Assembly: GCA_947627545.1 (NCBI GenBank)
Contig: CANQWK010000001.1
Coordinates: forward strand, 79,473-143,472
DNA from: an uncultured Clostridia bacterium
GTDB taxonomy: Bacteria > Bacillota > Clostridia > Christensenellales > UBA1242
DNA: 64,000 bases
Reading direction: 5' to 3'
The notes beneath the pieces were generated by a model. That model saw only the letters and a program-made list of their open reading frames with translations, searched no databases and was not told the origin of the DNA. Within the stretch, counting starts at the first letter, position 1; each line of letters opens with the position of its first letter. A program made the translations under genes and the position numbers. Below, one piece after another: positions 1 through 9,397 of this stretch.

Positions 1-973
1 CTTGTTGAGCAGCCTCATTTGTAGAAGTTTCTTCATTAATTTCGGTTGATGCAACTTCTTCTGTTTCTACAGATTGTTCAACTTCTTCCGCTTGCTCAAC
101 TTCTTCTTGTTCTTCAACAACTTCAGGTTGTTCTTCTACAGCTGGTTGTTCAACAACTTCAGGTTGTTCTTCTACAGCTGGTTGTTCAACTGTTTCTTCT
201 GTTTTTTCTTCAATTTCTTCTGCTTGATTGTTTTCAGTTTCAACAACAGTTTCGGTTGTTGCTTCGGTTGAAACAGCCTGTTCATTAGAAGTTTCACTAG
301 AATTTTCAACCTTTTCTTCTACTAGGTTTTCAGTTTCTAATTTTTCTTCGTCATTTGCAGTTTCAGTTTCTTCTGCTTGTGCTTGATTTAAGAAATCGTC
401 TATGCTATAAGACTCTAATTCATCGCCTATTTTTGTTTCTTCAACAATTTCAGATTTAACTTCTTCTTCAGTTTCGTTTGAAATTTCATCAAGAAGATTA
501 TCTAATTCAAAGTCGTCTTGGTCAACTTCATCTTCTTTAACTGCTTGAATTTTTTCTTCTTTAACAGCTTGAACTTTCTCTTCTTTAACAGGTTCAACTA
601 CTTTAATTTCAGGTTTAACAGCTGTTTTTTCTTCAACAAGTTGTTTTTCCATTTCCTCAGGATTAACATCTTCGTCATCTAAAAGTTTAAAGCTATCTTC
701 CTTGTCAAATTCAGTGTTGTCAGCTAATTTTTTCTCATTTGCCAATTTTTCTTCATTAATAGCTTCAAAGTCAAACTCGTTGGTATTTTCTTGAACATTT
801 TCTAGTTGTTTATATTGGCTATAATCTAGTAAATCATTGTTAGATGTGTTGGTTGACCTATCTTTGTCAAACACGCCCACAACCCAATAGATAATCATGC
901 CTAAAAATCCGCCACCAACAACTACTACAATTCCAATTACTAAAATTGTAACAATTCCTAATAACAAATCCAT
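1..973 (-). CDS. Membrane-anchored acidic low-complexity protein, partial (C-terminus outside window)
   Basis: The reading frame starts with ATG at 973 and runs open to the left edge, so about 324 residues are visible and the C-terminus is missing. A Shine-Dalgarno (AAGGAG) lies 9 bases before the ATG. Residues about 3-30 form one hydrophobic segment rich in Val, Ile and Gly, so the protein is probably anchored in the membrane by its N-terminus. The rest is highly acidic and repetitive (Glu, Val, Thr, Gln, Pro), including a 12-residue repeat with EEQPEVVEQP. No enzyme motif is visible. Such N-terminally anchored acidic proteins can be scaffold or envelope proteins, but I do not recognise the family. 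The gene is monocistronic as far as can be seen. Confidence 0.8.
   Translation of the reverse strand, partial: MDLLLGIVTILVIGIVVVVGGGFLGMIIYWVVGVFDKDRSTNTSNNDLLDYSQYKQLENVQENTNEFDFEAINEEKLANEKKLADNTEFDKEDSFKLLDDEDVNPEEMEKQLVEEKTAVKPEIKVVEPVKEEKVQAVKEEKIQAVKEDEVDQDDFELDNLLDEISNETEEEVKSEIVEETKIGDELESYSIDDFLNQAQAEETETANDEEKLETENLVEEKVENSSETSNEQAVSTEATTETVVETENNQAEEIEEKTEETVEQPAVEEQPEVVEQPAVEEQPEVVEEQEEVEQAEEVEQSVETEEVASTEINEETSTNEAAQQ
113..184. repeat. 36-bp tandem repeat, two exact copies
   Basis: Positions 113-148 and 149-184 are identical. The unit is 12 codons long, so gain or loss of a copy keeps the reading frame of the acidic protein that contains it. Degenerate related sequence flanks it on both sides. 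Confidence 0.9.
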
Positions 974-1005
974 AAATATAATCTCCTTTTTAGTTGGTTG
1001 CTACT

Positions 1006-1014
1006 ATTATAGCA
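1006..1014 (-). promoter_or_regulatory. Extended -10 promoter of the acidic membrane protein gene
   Basis: On the minus strand TGC TATAAT is read from 1014 to 1006. Transcription should begin near 999, giving a leader of about 26 bases that contains the Shine-Dalgarno of the gene starting at 973. Confidence 0.6.
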
Positions 1015-1133
1015 CCGAACAAAAAAATTTTCAAGACCTTTTTAAAAAAAAATTCAAAAATTTTTAAAATTTTTAGTTTTTTTGCATTTTTTTAGCAAAA
1101 ATTAGCGTTTTTACAAAAAATTTTGTTAAATTT

Positions 1134-2513
1134 TTAATTTCTTAGCCCTTTTGGATACAGATTTTTAAACTTGCCATCACTTATTTTAAACCCTCCTAAC
1201 GGACAATTATTAACAATAATAACGCCATAACAATCTAAAAAATCCACAATTAAATTTTCACCTTTTAGGTATTTTTGCACTTCGGCGGCATTGAAATTAA
1301 AATTTAACACATTTTTGAACTGTTTTCCAAAAGCTGAAAAAACAAAATGACTAGGTTTAAAAACTTTATTTGTTTCTCCTAAAAGAACCCCTAAACTCCA
1401 AAAATTAACCGATTTCTTAATTAATTCCACGTTTGGCACATAATAAAGGTTTCCATTAAATTCATATTCTTTTATGTTTAAATTGGTGTTATTTTTAAAA
1501 AAATCTGTAGAAAAATTGGTCGATTTTAACTTTAGAATTGGTGCAGAATTAACAGTGTTTCCCGAATTTTTTTGCAAAACAGCAACAAACTGACCTTCTC
1601 CCCTATTATTAAAAGGATAAATCCTTACTGTTTCTTTTAGGTCTATTCCGCGTGAAAAATTTGCATCTATTGGCAGTAGTTTATAATTATGGCTAGCTAA
1701 AAATTTATTTACAACTCCTTCATTTTCCATTATAGAATAGGTGCAAGTGGAATAAATTATTTTGCCGCCAACTTTTAAGCATTTATCGGCACAATTTAAA
1801 ATTTCTAATTGACGGTCGGCACACATATTTTGCAAATTTTCGTTCCAAGGTTTAATATATTCTTCCCCTCGCCTAAACATGCCTTCTCCGCTGCAAGGAG
1901 CATCTACCAAACAAATATCAAAAGTATTGCCATAAGCAGCTGATAAATTTTGTGGGCTATCATTTGTAATTATTACATTAGTTAGCCCCATGCGTTCAAT
2001 GTTAGATTGCAAAATTTTGCATCGAGAAGGAACAATTTCATTGCTAACAAGCGTGCCAAAAGGCAATTTATTGGCAATTTGAATGGATTTTCCGCCAGGA
2101 GCAGCGCACATATCTAAAACAAGTTCATCTCCACGAAATTTTAACGCATTTACTGTAAACATAGCACTAGCATCTTGCACATAAAACGCACCGGCATGAT
2201 GTAAAGGGTGTTTACCAAGTTTTTCGTTTACATAAAAACCGCATTTTTCATAAGGAATTTGTTGTAAACTAAACGGATTAAGGTTTTTAAACATGTTAGC
2301 ATCAATTTTATTTTCATTAACAAAAATTGCCTTTTGTTCTGGCTGTGTTAAACTAGTTATAAAAGCGGAATAGTCATCTTTTAAAATTTGTTGCATTCGG
2401 CTTAAAAAAACAGGATTTAATTGCTCCATAATATTAGTTAATTCTGCGTTGATGCAGTTAGAATTGAAATCCTTTTTTACATTATTGATTTGTTTAAACT
2501 TATGTTTTTTCAT
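1134..2513 (-). CDS. RsmF-like rRNA cytosine-C5 methyltransferase (NOL1/NOP2/Sun family)
   Basis: The 459-residue protein transfers a methyl group from S-adenosylmethionine to C5 of a cytosine in ribosomal RNA. Visible motifs are the SAM-binding DMCAAPGGKS (residues 134-143), the motif IV DAPCSGEGMF (204-213, with Cys207) and the motif VI YSTCTYS (254-260, with the catalytic Cys257). The C-terminal third fits the RNA-binding extension of RsmF/YebU-type enzymes. The first 28 residues precede the usual family start, but the ATG at 2513 is favoured because an extended -10 box lies exactly six bases upstream and no Shine-Dalgarno is present at either candidate start. Family assignment is secure; the exact rRNA position methylated is not readable from sequence. 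Confidence 0.9.
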   Translation of the reverse strand: MKKHKFKQINNVKKDFNSNCINAELTNIMEQLNPVFLSRMQQILKDDYSAFITSLTQPEQKAIFVNENKIDANMFKNLNPFSLQQIPYEKCGFYVNEKLGKHPLHHAGAFYVQDASAMFTVNALKFRGDELVLDMCAAPGGKSIQIANKLPFGTLVSNEIVPSRCKILQSNIERMGLTNVIITNDSPQNLSAAYGNTFDICLVDAPCSGEGMFRRGEEYIKPWNENLQNMCADRQLEILNCADKCLKVGGKIIYSTCTYSIMENEGVVNKFLASHNYKLLPIDANFSRGIDLKETVRIYPFNNRGEGQFVAVLQKNSGNTVNSAPILKLKSTNFSTDFFKNNTNLNIKEYEFNGNLYYVPNVELIKKSVNFWSLGVLLGETNKVFKPSHFVFSAFGKQFKNVLNFNFNAAEVQKYLKGENLIVDFLDCYGVIIVNNCPLGGFKISDGKFKNLYPKGLRN

Positions 2514-2519
2514 TTATAT

Positions 2520-2528
2520 ATTATAGCA
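2520..2528 (-). promoter_or_regulatory. Extended -10 promoter placing the RsmF-like start at +1
   Basis: Minus strand: TGC at 2528-2526, TATAAT at 2525-2520, then six bases (ATATAA) and the ATG at 2513. The predicted transcript starts at or within a base of the start codon, and there is no ribosome binding site. Confidence 0.65.
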
Positions 2529-2629
2529 AATTATTTATAAAAATTAAAAAAATAAAAAAATTACTAGTTTTTGTTGATTTTTTATAAAAATTTAATTAAA
2601 CTAATAAAAAAGCATAAAAGGGGACAAAT

Positions 2630-3373
2630 ATGCGAAAATTAGAAATTATAAGGCAAAAACGCAGGTTTTATATGTTTAGCGACAAAACAAAAGATGCTGT
2701 TTTGGAAGTAAACAAATTTTTTGGCAAATACACTATGGGTTTTGAAGCCAAAATTAGCAAATTGTTCACATATTATGACACGCCTGAACACGATTTGCAA
2801 AAATCGAACATAGTTTTGTTTAAAACTCACATTGGCAAAACTTGTGAATTGAATATGTCAACCGAACGCGTTAGCAGCACAAACTTATACGCTATACGAT
2901 ATAAAAGCAAACATTTCAGCATTCCAATAAAACCGCATGAAAGTCCGTTTAAATACAAAACCTTTTTAATTGAAAGTTTTAAATCAATGTTTATGTCATC
3001 GCTTAATTTTGACCCTGAATTTTTATTAAAGCGATTGCGACCAGCCTATTTATTAGAAACTATAAGTCGAGAATATAGAAGCACGAACATAACCGGTTTA
3101 AAAATAACTTATTCCTTTGATAGTGATAAATACACAAATTGTGAAAACAAACAAGTTGCAAAAGCAAACATTTTAACAATATATCAACATAGCAATGAGT
3201 TAACAGACGAAAGTTTTGAAGATGTTTTAGGCAAACTTGTGCATTATTGCAAAGAATTAACGCCAACAAACGAAACTAAAATTATGATAGCACGCAAAAT
3301 GACACGCACAAAACCGGTAGATTTAACAAAATTAAAAAACATAAAAGATAAAAAATCAAAAACACAAAAATAA
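2630..3373 (+). CDS. Hypothetical protein, possible CYTH/VTC-like triphosphate-tunnel fold
   Basis: This 247-residue protein has a good Shine-Dalgarno (AAGGGGA) before ATG 2630. The N-terminal half contains FTYYDTPEHDLQKSNIVLFK followed by alternating charged strands (ELNMSTER, AIRYKSK), which resembles the strand pattern of CYTH and VTC domains, where paired acidic and basic residues line a tunnel that binds triphosphate or polyphosphate. The C-terminus is Lys-rich. The resemblance is by eye only, so the function is tentative. The gene converges on the lipoprotein gene at 3386 and shares its terminator. Confidence 0.6.
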   Translation: MRKLEIIRQKRRFYMFSDKTKDAVLEVNKFFGKYTMGFEAKISKLFTYYDTPEHDLQKSNIVLFKTHIGKTCELNMSTERVSSTNLYAIRYKSKHFSIPIKPHESPFKYKTFLIESFKSMFMSSLNFDPEFLLKRLRPAYLLETISREYRSTNITGLKITYSFDSDKYTNCENKQVAKANILTIYQHSNELTDESFEDVLGKLVHYCKELTPTNETKIMIARKMTRTKPVDLTKLKNIKDKKSKTQK

Positions 3374-3400
3374 AAAGAAGAGGAATTATTCCTCTTCTTT
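3374..3400. terminator. Bidirectional terminator, perfect 12-bp hairpin with 3-base loop
   Basis: Arms at 3374-3385 and 3389-3400 are exact inverse complements. The hairpin starts directly after the stop of the + gene (3373). It also contains the stop codon and last four codons of the - gene (3386), so it serves both convergent genes. Confidence 0.85.
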
Positions 3401-4771
3401 ATTTGTTTCGTTTGACGGAATGTCGGCATCTAAATATTTTCCAACCATTTCATCTTCAACCATTTCTAAGTTATTGTTCAAACGTAACCTAAATAGATAA
3501 CTATTTGAACCAACTGTTTTGTAATAATATAAATAATCCCAATTGCAGTCAAAATAGGTAGTATTAAAATCTTCCACCTTTGCAATTTTAGCAATTTCTA
3601 GGTTTGAAGCGGTGTAATCTATGGTTTTAATGTAATTGTTGCCATCGTAATAAACTAAACTGCAATTTGAAAAGCCTATAAAATTAAAGCCGTCAGTATC
3701 TTCTATGGTTTTAGAAACGCAATCATTAGTCCACCATTTCCATTTTATTTCAATTTTATTGCCAGAAATGCCAATTAGCGCATCTCCATCTTGAGAAAGA
3801 TAATATTTTTCTTTAATTTGAATGTTGTTCCAGCATTCAATTGCTCCAGACACCGAACTATCTACTTTACTATACATTAGGTTTGTGCCACCGCCATGTT
3901 GTTGGCTTTGAGTATAGAATAAATAGCCATTGCTAACAAATTTTAATGTTATTTCTTTTTCAAATTCAAATTCTTCATTTTCGCCGGTTATAACATTGTA
4001 CCTATTAAGCAAAAATTTGTTGTTTTCGCTATCTTTTGTTGTATAGAAAATGTTTTCATGTGCGTTTGTAACATTTTCATCTGGCATAAGAACATCTGTT
4101 ACATCGGTAGCAATTGTTTCTTCATTTTTGTTGCTTGCATTAACTCGCAATAAGCGGTTGTTGTCATCGTTGTTAACTTCTATGCTATCTCCGCCCTCAT
4201 AAGCTAGCAAATAAGTTTCATTATTATAACAATAATAAGCATATTTTAAATTAGAGTTTGACACTTCGCTTGTATATAACTTTTCAACTTTGCCCGAGTT
4301 GTTAAGTTTAATACGATAAAAATCCACCCTTGTTTTTGCCCATTTTTCGCCATCATCGGCAACATTTCTATCGGCTTCATTTTCTTGGTTAGGGCTAGCA
4401 AAATACAAATAATCTCCAAAAATATATAGATTAGTTGCTTCAAAACCACAAAGTTTGCTGCTAATTGTTCTATAATAATCATCATTTAGCAAGCCTTCGC
4501 TATTTTGAACAAGGTTGCCGCCAGCATCAAGTTTTGCAACCATTAATGCACCAACAACATATTTATCGTTCTTTTTAACCATATCGTTAGCCGATTGATA
4601 GCCATTTACAAAGTAAATATATTCGCCCTTTTGAACTACCAACCCACCATTACTATAAGTTGTTGCATTGCTGCTAGGATAAACAAAATTATCTTTTTTG
4701 CTGCACCCCACCGCACCAAAAGCAAAAACACATAAAATAAAGCAAATTAAAAATTTAGCAAATCTTTTCAT
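3386..4771 (-). CDS. Lipoprotein, probable beta-propeller-like secreted protein
   Basis: The start is placed at ATG 4771 (MKRFAKF), seven bases after GGAG; a TTG four codons upstream is possible but is too close to the GGAG. The 461-residue product opens with a classic lipoprotein signal (hydrophobic stretch, then the lipobox AVGC), so the mature protein should be lipid-anchored on the outer face of the membrane. The remainder has repeated YIYF, YLYF and YLFYT-type strands separated by 40-50 residues, as in DUF5050-like or propeller proteins. No catalytic motif is visible. Function unknown. Confidence 0.8.
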   Translation of the reverse strand: MKRFAKFLICFILCVFAFGAVGCSKKDNFVYPSSNATTYSNGGLVVQKGEYIYFVNGYQSANDMVKKNDKYVVGALMVAKLDAGGNLVQNSEGLLNDDYYRTISSKLCGFEATNLYIFGDYLYFASPNQENEADRNVADDGEKWAKTRVDFYRIKLNNSGKVEKLYTSEVSNSNLKYAYYCYNNETYLLAYEGGDSIEVNNDDNNRLLRVNASNKNEETIATDVTDVLMPDENVTNAHENIFYTTKDSENNKFLLNRYNVITGENEEFEFEKEITLKFVSNGYLFYTQSQQHGGGTNLMYSKVDSSVSGAIECWNNIQIKEKYYLSQDGDALIGISGNKIEIKWKWWTNDCVSKTIEDTDGFNFIGFSNCSLVYYDGNNYIKTIDYTASNLEIAKIAKVEDFNTTYFDCNWDYLYYYKTVGSNSYLFRLRLNNNLEMVEDEMVGKYLDADIPSNETNKEEE

Positions 4772-4967
4772 TTCTTTCTCCAACTAATAAATTTAATTTT
4801 AGCATATTAATTTATAATTGTCAATTGTTTTAAAATGTTTGTGCATATTAATAATTGTCTAAAAAGCAAAAATTTAAACAAATCTACAAAAAAGTTTAAA
4901 ATTTAGCAAAAAATTATTTTTAAGTAATAATAAATACAAGTTTTTTGTCATAACCTAAAAATTTGCT

Positions 4968-4976
4968 TGCTATAAT
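4968..4976 (+). promoter_or_regulatory. Extended -10 promoter six bases before an ATG
   Basis: TG at 4968-4969 and TATAAT at 4971-4976, followed by six bases and the ATG at 4983. The predicted transcription start coincides with the start codon. Confidence 0.65.
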
Positions 4977-4982
4977 AGTTGT

Positions 4983-6047
4983 ATGAAAAGCAAAACAATT
5001 ATTATTTCTTCTGCCAACAATACAGGCAGAGGAATTTTAACACTATACGAAGAAGATGACCTTTTAAAATGTAAATTGCGATTGTACGGAGTTGAAAAAT
5101 TAAATAAATTTGCAAAAATTGGGTTGTATAACAACAATGAAGTTTTTACAGCAAACCTATTAAATAAAGGCGGGGTTTATGAAACAAGTTTTGTTGGAAA
5201 TTTTGATTTAAACAGTGATTTTTATTCTGCAATAATAAAAACGGACAACAATAACGAAGTTTTACTTTCGGGCGGAACTTATGCAGGATTTTATTTTAAC
5301 GATTTTATAGACGAAGAAATTAATGATAAATTAAAAAATTCTAATTTGTCTATTAACGAACAAGAAGAAGCAAATTATGAAAATACAGATAATAAAAAAA
5401 CGCCAACCAAAGATGAAGATTGCGAAAAGTGCGCAACTTGTAAATATAAAGAATTTTTCTACAATTCAAACTTAGAATTGTTTAATGCGAACGCAAACAA
5501 TAATGAAAATGAAAATAATTTTCAATGTGAGAATCTTAATGATTTTGAATTAAAAAATAATGAAAATTTAAATACAATTTCTAACAGAATTATTAAAAAT
5601 GAAGAAAATTTAAACAAAATTTCAAATAATTTAGATAAAAATGAAGAAAATTTAAGTAAAACAACAAAAATTTTAGAAAATGAAACTAACATTCCTACTA
5701 ATGAAAATGAAAACAAAAAAAGCGGAATACCGTCTATTTTAGAACAAATAATTCCGCAATTTAATTACATTTTTAAAAATTATCCGGAGAATGTAGAGCT
5801 TAATAATTTAATAAACAATTCTAAATTTGTTTGCATAAATGATAATGAATATTCGCTGGGTGCAATTTATGAAAATGAACAAATAAAATACATTTGTTAT
5901 GCACTAAAAAGCAAATACAACACTCCCCCACCTGACGAACTTGGGAAACATAACCAATGGCTACCATTAGATAAAGACGACCCATTAAGTGATGGCTATT
6001 ATTTAGTTTTTCAAGATGCACTAGATTTAAAAATAATTGATGTTTAA
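4983..6047 (+). CDS. Hypothetical protein with Asn/Glu-rich central repeats
   Basis: 354 residues. Three parts can be seen: an N-terminal beta-rich domain (residues 1-110), a linker with a CEKCATC cysteine pair and near-repeats of the type NEENLNKISNN, and a C-terminal globular domain (about 250-354). No signal peptide or membrane span. The start is fixed by the leaderless arrangement: TGC TATAAT lies six bases upstream and no Shine-Dalgarno exists. The 3' end overlaps the convergent gene at 6044 by four bases (shared TTAA). Not recognised as a known family. Confidence 0.75.
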   Translation: MKSKTIIISSANNTGRGILTLYEEDDLLKCKLRLYGVEKLNKFAKIGLYNNNEVFTANLLNKGGVYETSFVGNFDLNSDFYSAIIKTDNNNEVLLSGGTYAGFYFNDFIDEEINDKLKNSNLSINEQEEANYENTDNKKTPTKDEDCEKCATCKYKEFFYNSNLELFNANANNNENENNFQCENLNDFELKNNENLNTISNRIIKNEENLNKISNNLDKNEENLSKTTKILENETNIPTNENENKKSGIPSILEQIIPQFNYIFKNYPENVELNNLINNSKFVCINDNEYSLGAIYENEQIKYICYALKSKYNTPPPDELGKHNQWLPLDKDDPLSDGYYLVFQDALDLKIIDV

Positions 6048-7132
6048 TAATCTTGTGTTTGCAAATAGGTTTCTCGTGATTCTTTTGTTATTTTTCCTAA
6101 CTTTTTTGCAAAAATATTTAAATCTTGTTTAAAAACATCATCTAAACTTTCATCATCTAATAAATTTAATGCAAACACATAAAATTCTGCTAATTTTTCA
6201 TACAAATTTTCACCATCTACTTCAAAACTTGTACTTAATAATAGTTTGTTGTTTTCAGTTATTTCTTGCACTTTTTTTGCCGTTTCTTGCATTTTTATAT
6301 AATTTTTATAAAACCAAACTAAATTATCGTATTCTGGATTTAAATTTTCTAACTTTTCCAACAATTCTTCTTGAATTTTGTTGTAATCGTAAGTAGTAAA
6401 TCCTCCCACAGTTTCAAGTAGTTGATTTGTTAATTTTTCAGCATCTATGTTACCATAAATTTTGTTGGAACGATTTATTTTTTCTGTAATTAAATTTTCA
6501 TCTATTACCTTAGAGGTTAAATATTTCATAACAACGCAACCTCTATATGCTTTTAAAATGTCTAAATCATTTTCAAAATCATATTCGGCATACTTATTTT
6601 TAAAATTAATTGAATTTTTTATATATAAATTTTCCGTGTTTGCAAAATACATTATCCAAGCAGTTGCCGCGTAATTTACAACCTCTTTTAATGGTTTTAT
6701 AGTGTTAACTTTTGCCTTTAATGTGCGCCTGGATTTATCAAATTGTTCAATCAATTGATTTTCGGCATAATTTATTGAAGTTAAAATATCATCAAGGTTC
6801 TCTTTTTTTAATTTTAAGTCTATAAACTCAGGGATTGGTTTAATTGGAGTATAATTTGAATAGAACTCTGCCGACATTTGCCTGTAAAAAGAATAAACAG
6901 CGTTAGAAAACCTTAAAAATTTTGTCCATTCCCAATAATCTAAACTAGAATTTGAAAATTTCTCTCTATTTTTAATGTAAAAATCTTCATCAAAGCAATC
7001 GGGTATGATAAACTTTACTGTTTCAGGCTTTGAAATAGGAGTTGTAACATTCTTTGCAGGTTTTTTCCAATTACTTGCAGAATAATTATTAACATCATCT
7101 CTATCGCCACCGTTGTAATAAAAATTTGCCAT
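6044..7132 (-). CDS. Hypothetical protein, alpha-helical, 362 aa
   Basis: A strong Shine-Dalgarno (AAGGGGG) precedes ATG 7132. The protein is predicted by eye to be mostly helical, soluble and without signal peptide, rich in Asn, Lys and Glu. No motif of a known family is visible. The gene ends inside the stop codon of the convergent gene 4983-6047, so transcription from one may interfere with the other. Confidence 0.7.
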   Translation of the reverse strand: MANFYYNGGDRDDVNNYSASNWKKPAKNVTTPISKPETVKFIIPDCFDEDFYIKNREKFSNSSLDYWEWTKFLRFSNAVYSFYRQMSAEFYSNYTPIKPIPEFIDLKLKKENLDDILTSINYAENQLIEQFDKSRRTLKAKVNTIKPLKEVVNYAATAWIMYFANTENLYIKNSINFKNKYAEYDFENDLDILKAYRGCVVMKYLTSKVIDENLITEKINRSNKIYGNIDAEKLTNQLLETVGGFTTYDYNKIQEELLEKLENLNPEYDNLVWFYKNYIKMQETAKKVQEITENNKLLLSTSFEVDGENLYEKLAEFYVFALNLLDDESLDDVFKQDLNIFAKKLGKITKESRETYLQTQDY

Positions 7133-7200
7133 AATTCCCCCTTAGTAATTTCGACATATTTTAGCAAAAAATTTAAAAAAATCAACTTATTTTATTAAAA

Positions 7201-7280
7201 TTTTGTTAAATTACGCTGTTTTTATTTAAAATTTTATATTTTTTTGCGTTTTATTTAAAAATTTTATATTTTTACTTTTT
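7201..7280. repeat. Imperfect AT-rich tandem repeat between genes
   Basis: Two copies of an approximately 28-base unit (TTTTATTTAAAATTTTATA followed by a T-run) lie one after the other near 7219-7275, between the genes starting at 7132 and ending at 7330. No gene or terminator is evident here. Confidence 0.5.
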
Positions 7281-7329
7281 AGTATGTTTAAATTTTTGGG
7301 TTTTATTATTTCTAATTATTCAATTTGGG

Positions 7330-8436
7330 TTAACTTTTGGCGGACGATTTAAACTTTACAAGTTCATTAATTCTGCCGCCACCATAACACATTCCGTCTT
7401 CAGCATATAGAACAGCAAACTGTCCCACTGCTACCGCCTTTTGTTTTGTTGCAAAATTTAATTTTAATGTGGTGTGGTTTATAACCTCTACATCAACATC
7501 AATGTCTGGTTGACGATATCTTAGTTTTGCTTTCGCTTTAAAGTTTTCTGTTTGTTCATCGGCAATCCAATTAAATTCGGTTACATAGCAAGCGGTTGAA
7601 TAAAGTGCATCATCATCTCCTGCTGTTACATATAAAATGTTCTTTTTAACATCTTTATCTACAACCGCCCACCTACCTTCATAGCCGTTTTTACCGCCTA
7701 AATTTAAACCTTTACTTTGGCCAATTGTGTAATACATAACTCCGTCATGTTCGCCAAGTTTGTTACCGTGTAAATCTAATATATCTCCTTTTTTGGCAGG
7801 AAGGTAATTTTTTAAAAAGTTTTTAAAGTTGCGTTCGCCTATAAAACATATTCCTGTGCTATCTTTTTTTTCAGCCGTAACTAAATCTAACTTTTTTGCA
7901 ATTTTTCTTACTTCGGTTTTGTCTATATCGGCAAGAGGAAACAAAGTTTTGTTAAGTTGATTTTGGTTAAGTTGATTTAAAAAATATGTTTGGTCCTTTA
8001 ATTTATCGTGCGATTTATACAAATACGCTTTACCATTTCTATCTACTCGCTTGCAATAATGTCCGGTTGCAATGTAATCCGCGCCTAAGCTTATTGCGTG
8101 TTGCAAAAATGGACCAAATTTAATTTCTCGGTTACATAGCACATCAGGGTTAGGCGTGTAGCCTTTTTTATATTCGTCTAGCAAATAACTAAACACTTTT
8201 TCATTATATTCTTTTGCATAATTTACCGTATAATATGGAATTCCAATTTTGTTTGCCACTCGCTTAACATCTTCAAAGTCCGCTTCGGCAGAGCAATTGC
8301 CGTTGGGGTCGGTTTCTTCCCAATTAAGCATAAAAAGACCAACAACATTATACCCCTGTTGTTTTAATAAATATGCCGCCACCGAGCTATCCACTCCGCC
8401 CGAAAGCCCCACTACAACTGTTTTTTGTTTTTCCAT
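7330..8436 (-). CDS. mnmA: tRNA-specific 2-thiouridylase MnmA
   Basis: MnmA adenylates U34 of tRNA-Lys, -Glu and -Gln and replaces O2 with sulfur delivered as persulfide. The 368-residue length is normal. The PP-loop GLSGGVDSS sits at residues 10-18, the first catalytic cysteine in CNREIKFG is Cys101, and the second in GICFIGERNF is Cys197; GHYCK and the C-terminal barrel motif YGGGRI are also present. The ribosome binding site (AAAGGAA) is rather far from the ATG. A TATAAT at 8475-8470 on the minus strand gives a leader of about 27 bases. Confident. Confidence 0.96.
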   Translation of the reverse strand: MEKQKTVVVGLSGGVDSSVAAYLLKQQGYNVVGLFMLNWEETDPNGNCSAEADFEDVKRVANKIGIPYYTVNYAKEYNEKVFSYLLDEYKKGYTPNPDVLCNREIKFGPFLQHAISLGADYIATGHYCKRVDRNGKAYLYKSHDKLKDQTYFLNQLNQNQLNKTLFPLADIDKTEVRKIAKKLDLVTAEKKDSTGICFIGERNFKNFLKNYLPAKKGDILDLHGNKLGEHDGVMYYTIGQSKGLNLGGKNGYEGRWAVVDKDVKKNILYVTAGDDDALYSTACYVTEFNWIADEQTENFKAKAKLRYRQPDIDVDVEVINHTTLKLNFATKQKAVAVGQFAVLYAEDGMCYGGGRINELVKFKSSAKS

Positions 8437-8598
8437 GTTAATTTTTTATTCCTTTTATATAAAAACTATATTATAATTTTGAAAATCAAATACTTTTTGC
8501 AAACTTTCTAATATTATAAACTGTTATTTCTGCCTTAACTTACTTATAATTTAAAACGAAATTCTACCATATAAAACTTGCTGAAAATTAAAACTAAA

Positions 8599-9075
8599 TT
8601 AAACTCTTGGCAAACTTACTGGTATTTTAAAACTATTAAAACACACCTTTGCAATATCTATTAACCACATAAAAATTGCTATTCCCCAAACCATTACCAG
8701 CAAATAAAATATTTGATACCAATCTCCTGACAAATTTAATTTTAACACTGTGGTTATTATTGCATTTATAACTCCTACACAAAAGAAAACGCTAAAAAAT
8801 ATGCCCATTTTTATTCTGCCAACATAATAATAATGCGCACCTGTAAAACCTAAAAATATTGTCAACAAAACTAAAACCGATTTTTTTACATCGTTAGGAC
8901 AACCTTTTCTATAAAGCACTCTATCAGTTTCGCCTTGTTTTAATGCTTCTTTAGCTTCGCCGTTTGTTGCAAGTTCAAATTTTTGATATTTAAGTTGACA
9001 ATTTGGACATATTGTAATTTCTTTTGGCACTTTAAAGTTGCATCTAGGACAGCGTTTATTATTTAATTTTAACAT
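8599..9075 (-). CDS. Zinc-ribbon plus TM2-domain membrane protein
   Basis: 158 residues. Residues 8-30 form a zinc ribbon (RCPRC ... ICPNC). The rest holds a TM2-type pair of membrane spans with the typical FLGFTGAHYYYVGR turn, followed by a third hydrophobic segment. TM2 proteins are small membrane proteins of uncertain function. The start is supported by an extended -10 six bases upstream (TGA TATAAT at 9090-9082) and absence of a Shine-Dalgarno, so a leaderless mRNA is expected. Confidence 0.85.
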   Translation of the reverse strand: MLKLNNKRCPRCNFKVPKEITICPNCQLKYQKFELATNGEAKEALKQGETDRVLYRKGCPNDVKKSVLVLLTIFLGFTGAHYYYVGRIKMGIFFSVFFCVGVINAIITTVLKLNLSGDWYQIFYLLVMVWGIAIFMWLIDIAKVCFNSFKIPVSLPRV

Positions 9076-9081
9076 ATATTT

Positions 9082-9090
9082 ATTATATCA
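9082..9090 (-). promoter_or_regulatory. Extended -10 promoter, leaderless configuration
   Basis: Minus strand TGA TATAAT (9090-9082), then six bases (AAATAT) and ATG at 9075. Confidence 0.65.
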
Positions 9091-9397
9091 TATATTATTA
9101 GATTTTTCAAGTATTTTATAATTTATTACAGCGTAGCATTTTTAGTCTATTTTTAATAAACTCAACCTTAAATTTAATTTTTTATTAAACGAAACTTAAT
9201 TTTTTTAATCAAACCCTTTAAAAATATTTTTAAATTATACCTTTAACTTAATTTATTAAACACAAACGTTAAAAACAAATTTTATTATTTAAAATTAAAA
9301 TAAGACAAATTTTTACAAAACAAGCCAAAATAACAATCCATTTATGTTTGTTTTAATTATTTTATTGTTTTAATCTAATTGTGTATTAGGGGGAATT
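9091..9397. other. AT-rich intergenic region, no gene seen
   Basis: Very AT-rich DNA between divergent genes. Apart from the ribosome binding site of the gene at 9398 (AGGGGGAATT before ATG) I see no gene, RNA or clear hairpin. Confidence 0.6.

Noticed and set aside
46..288. Plus-strand Leu/Phe-rich reading frames at the left edge
   Set aside because: They are antisense shadows of the Glu/Gln-rich repeats of the minus-strand acidic protein.
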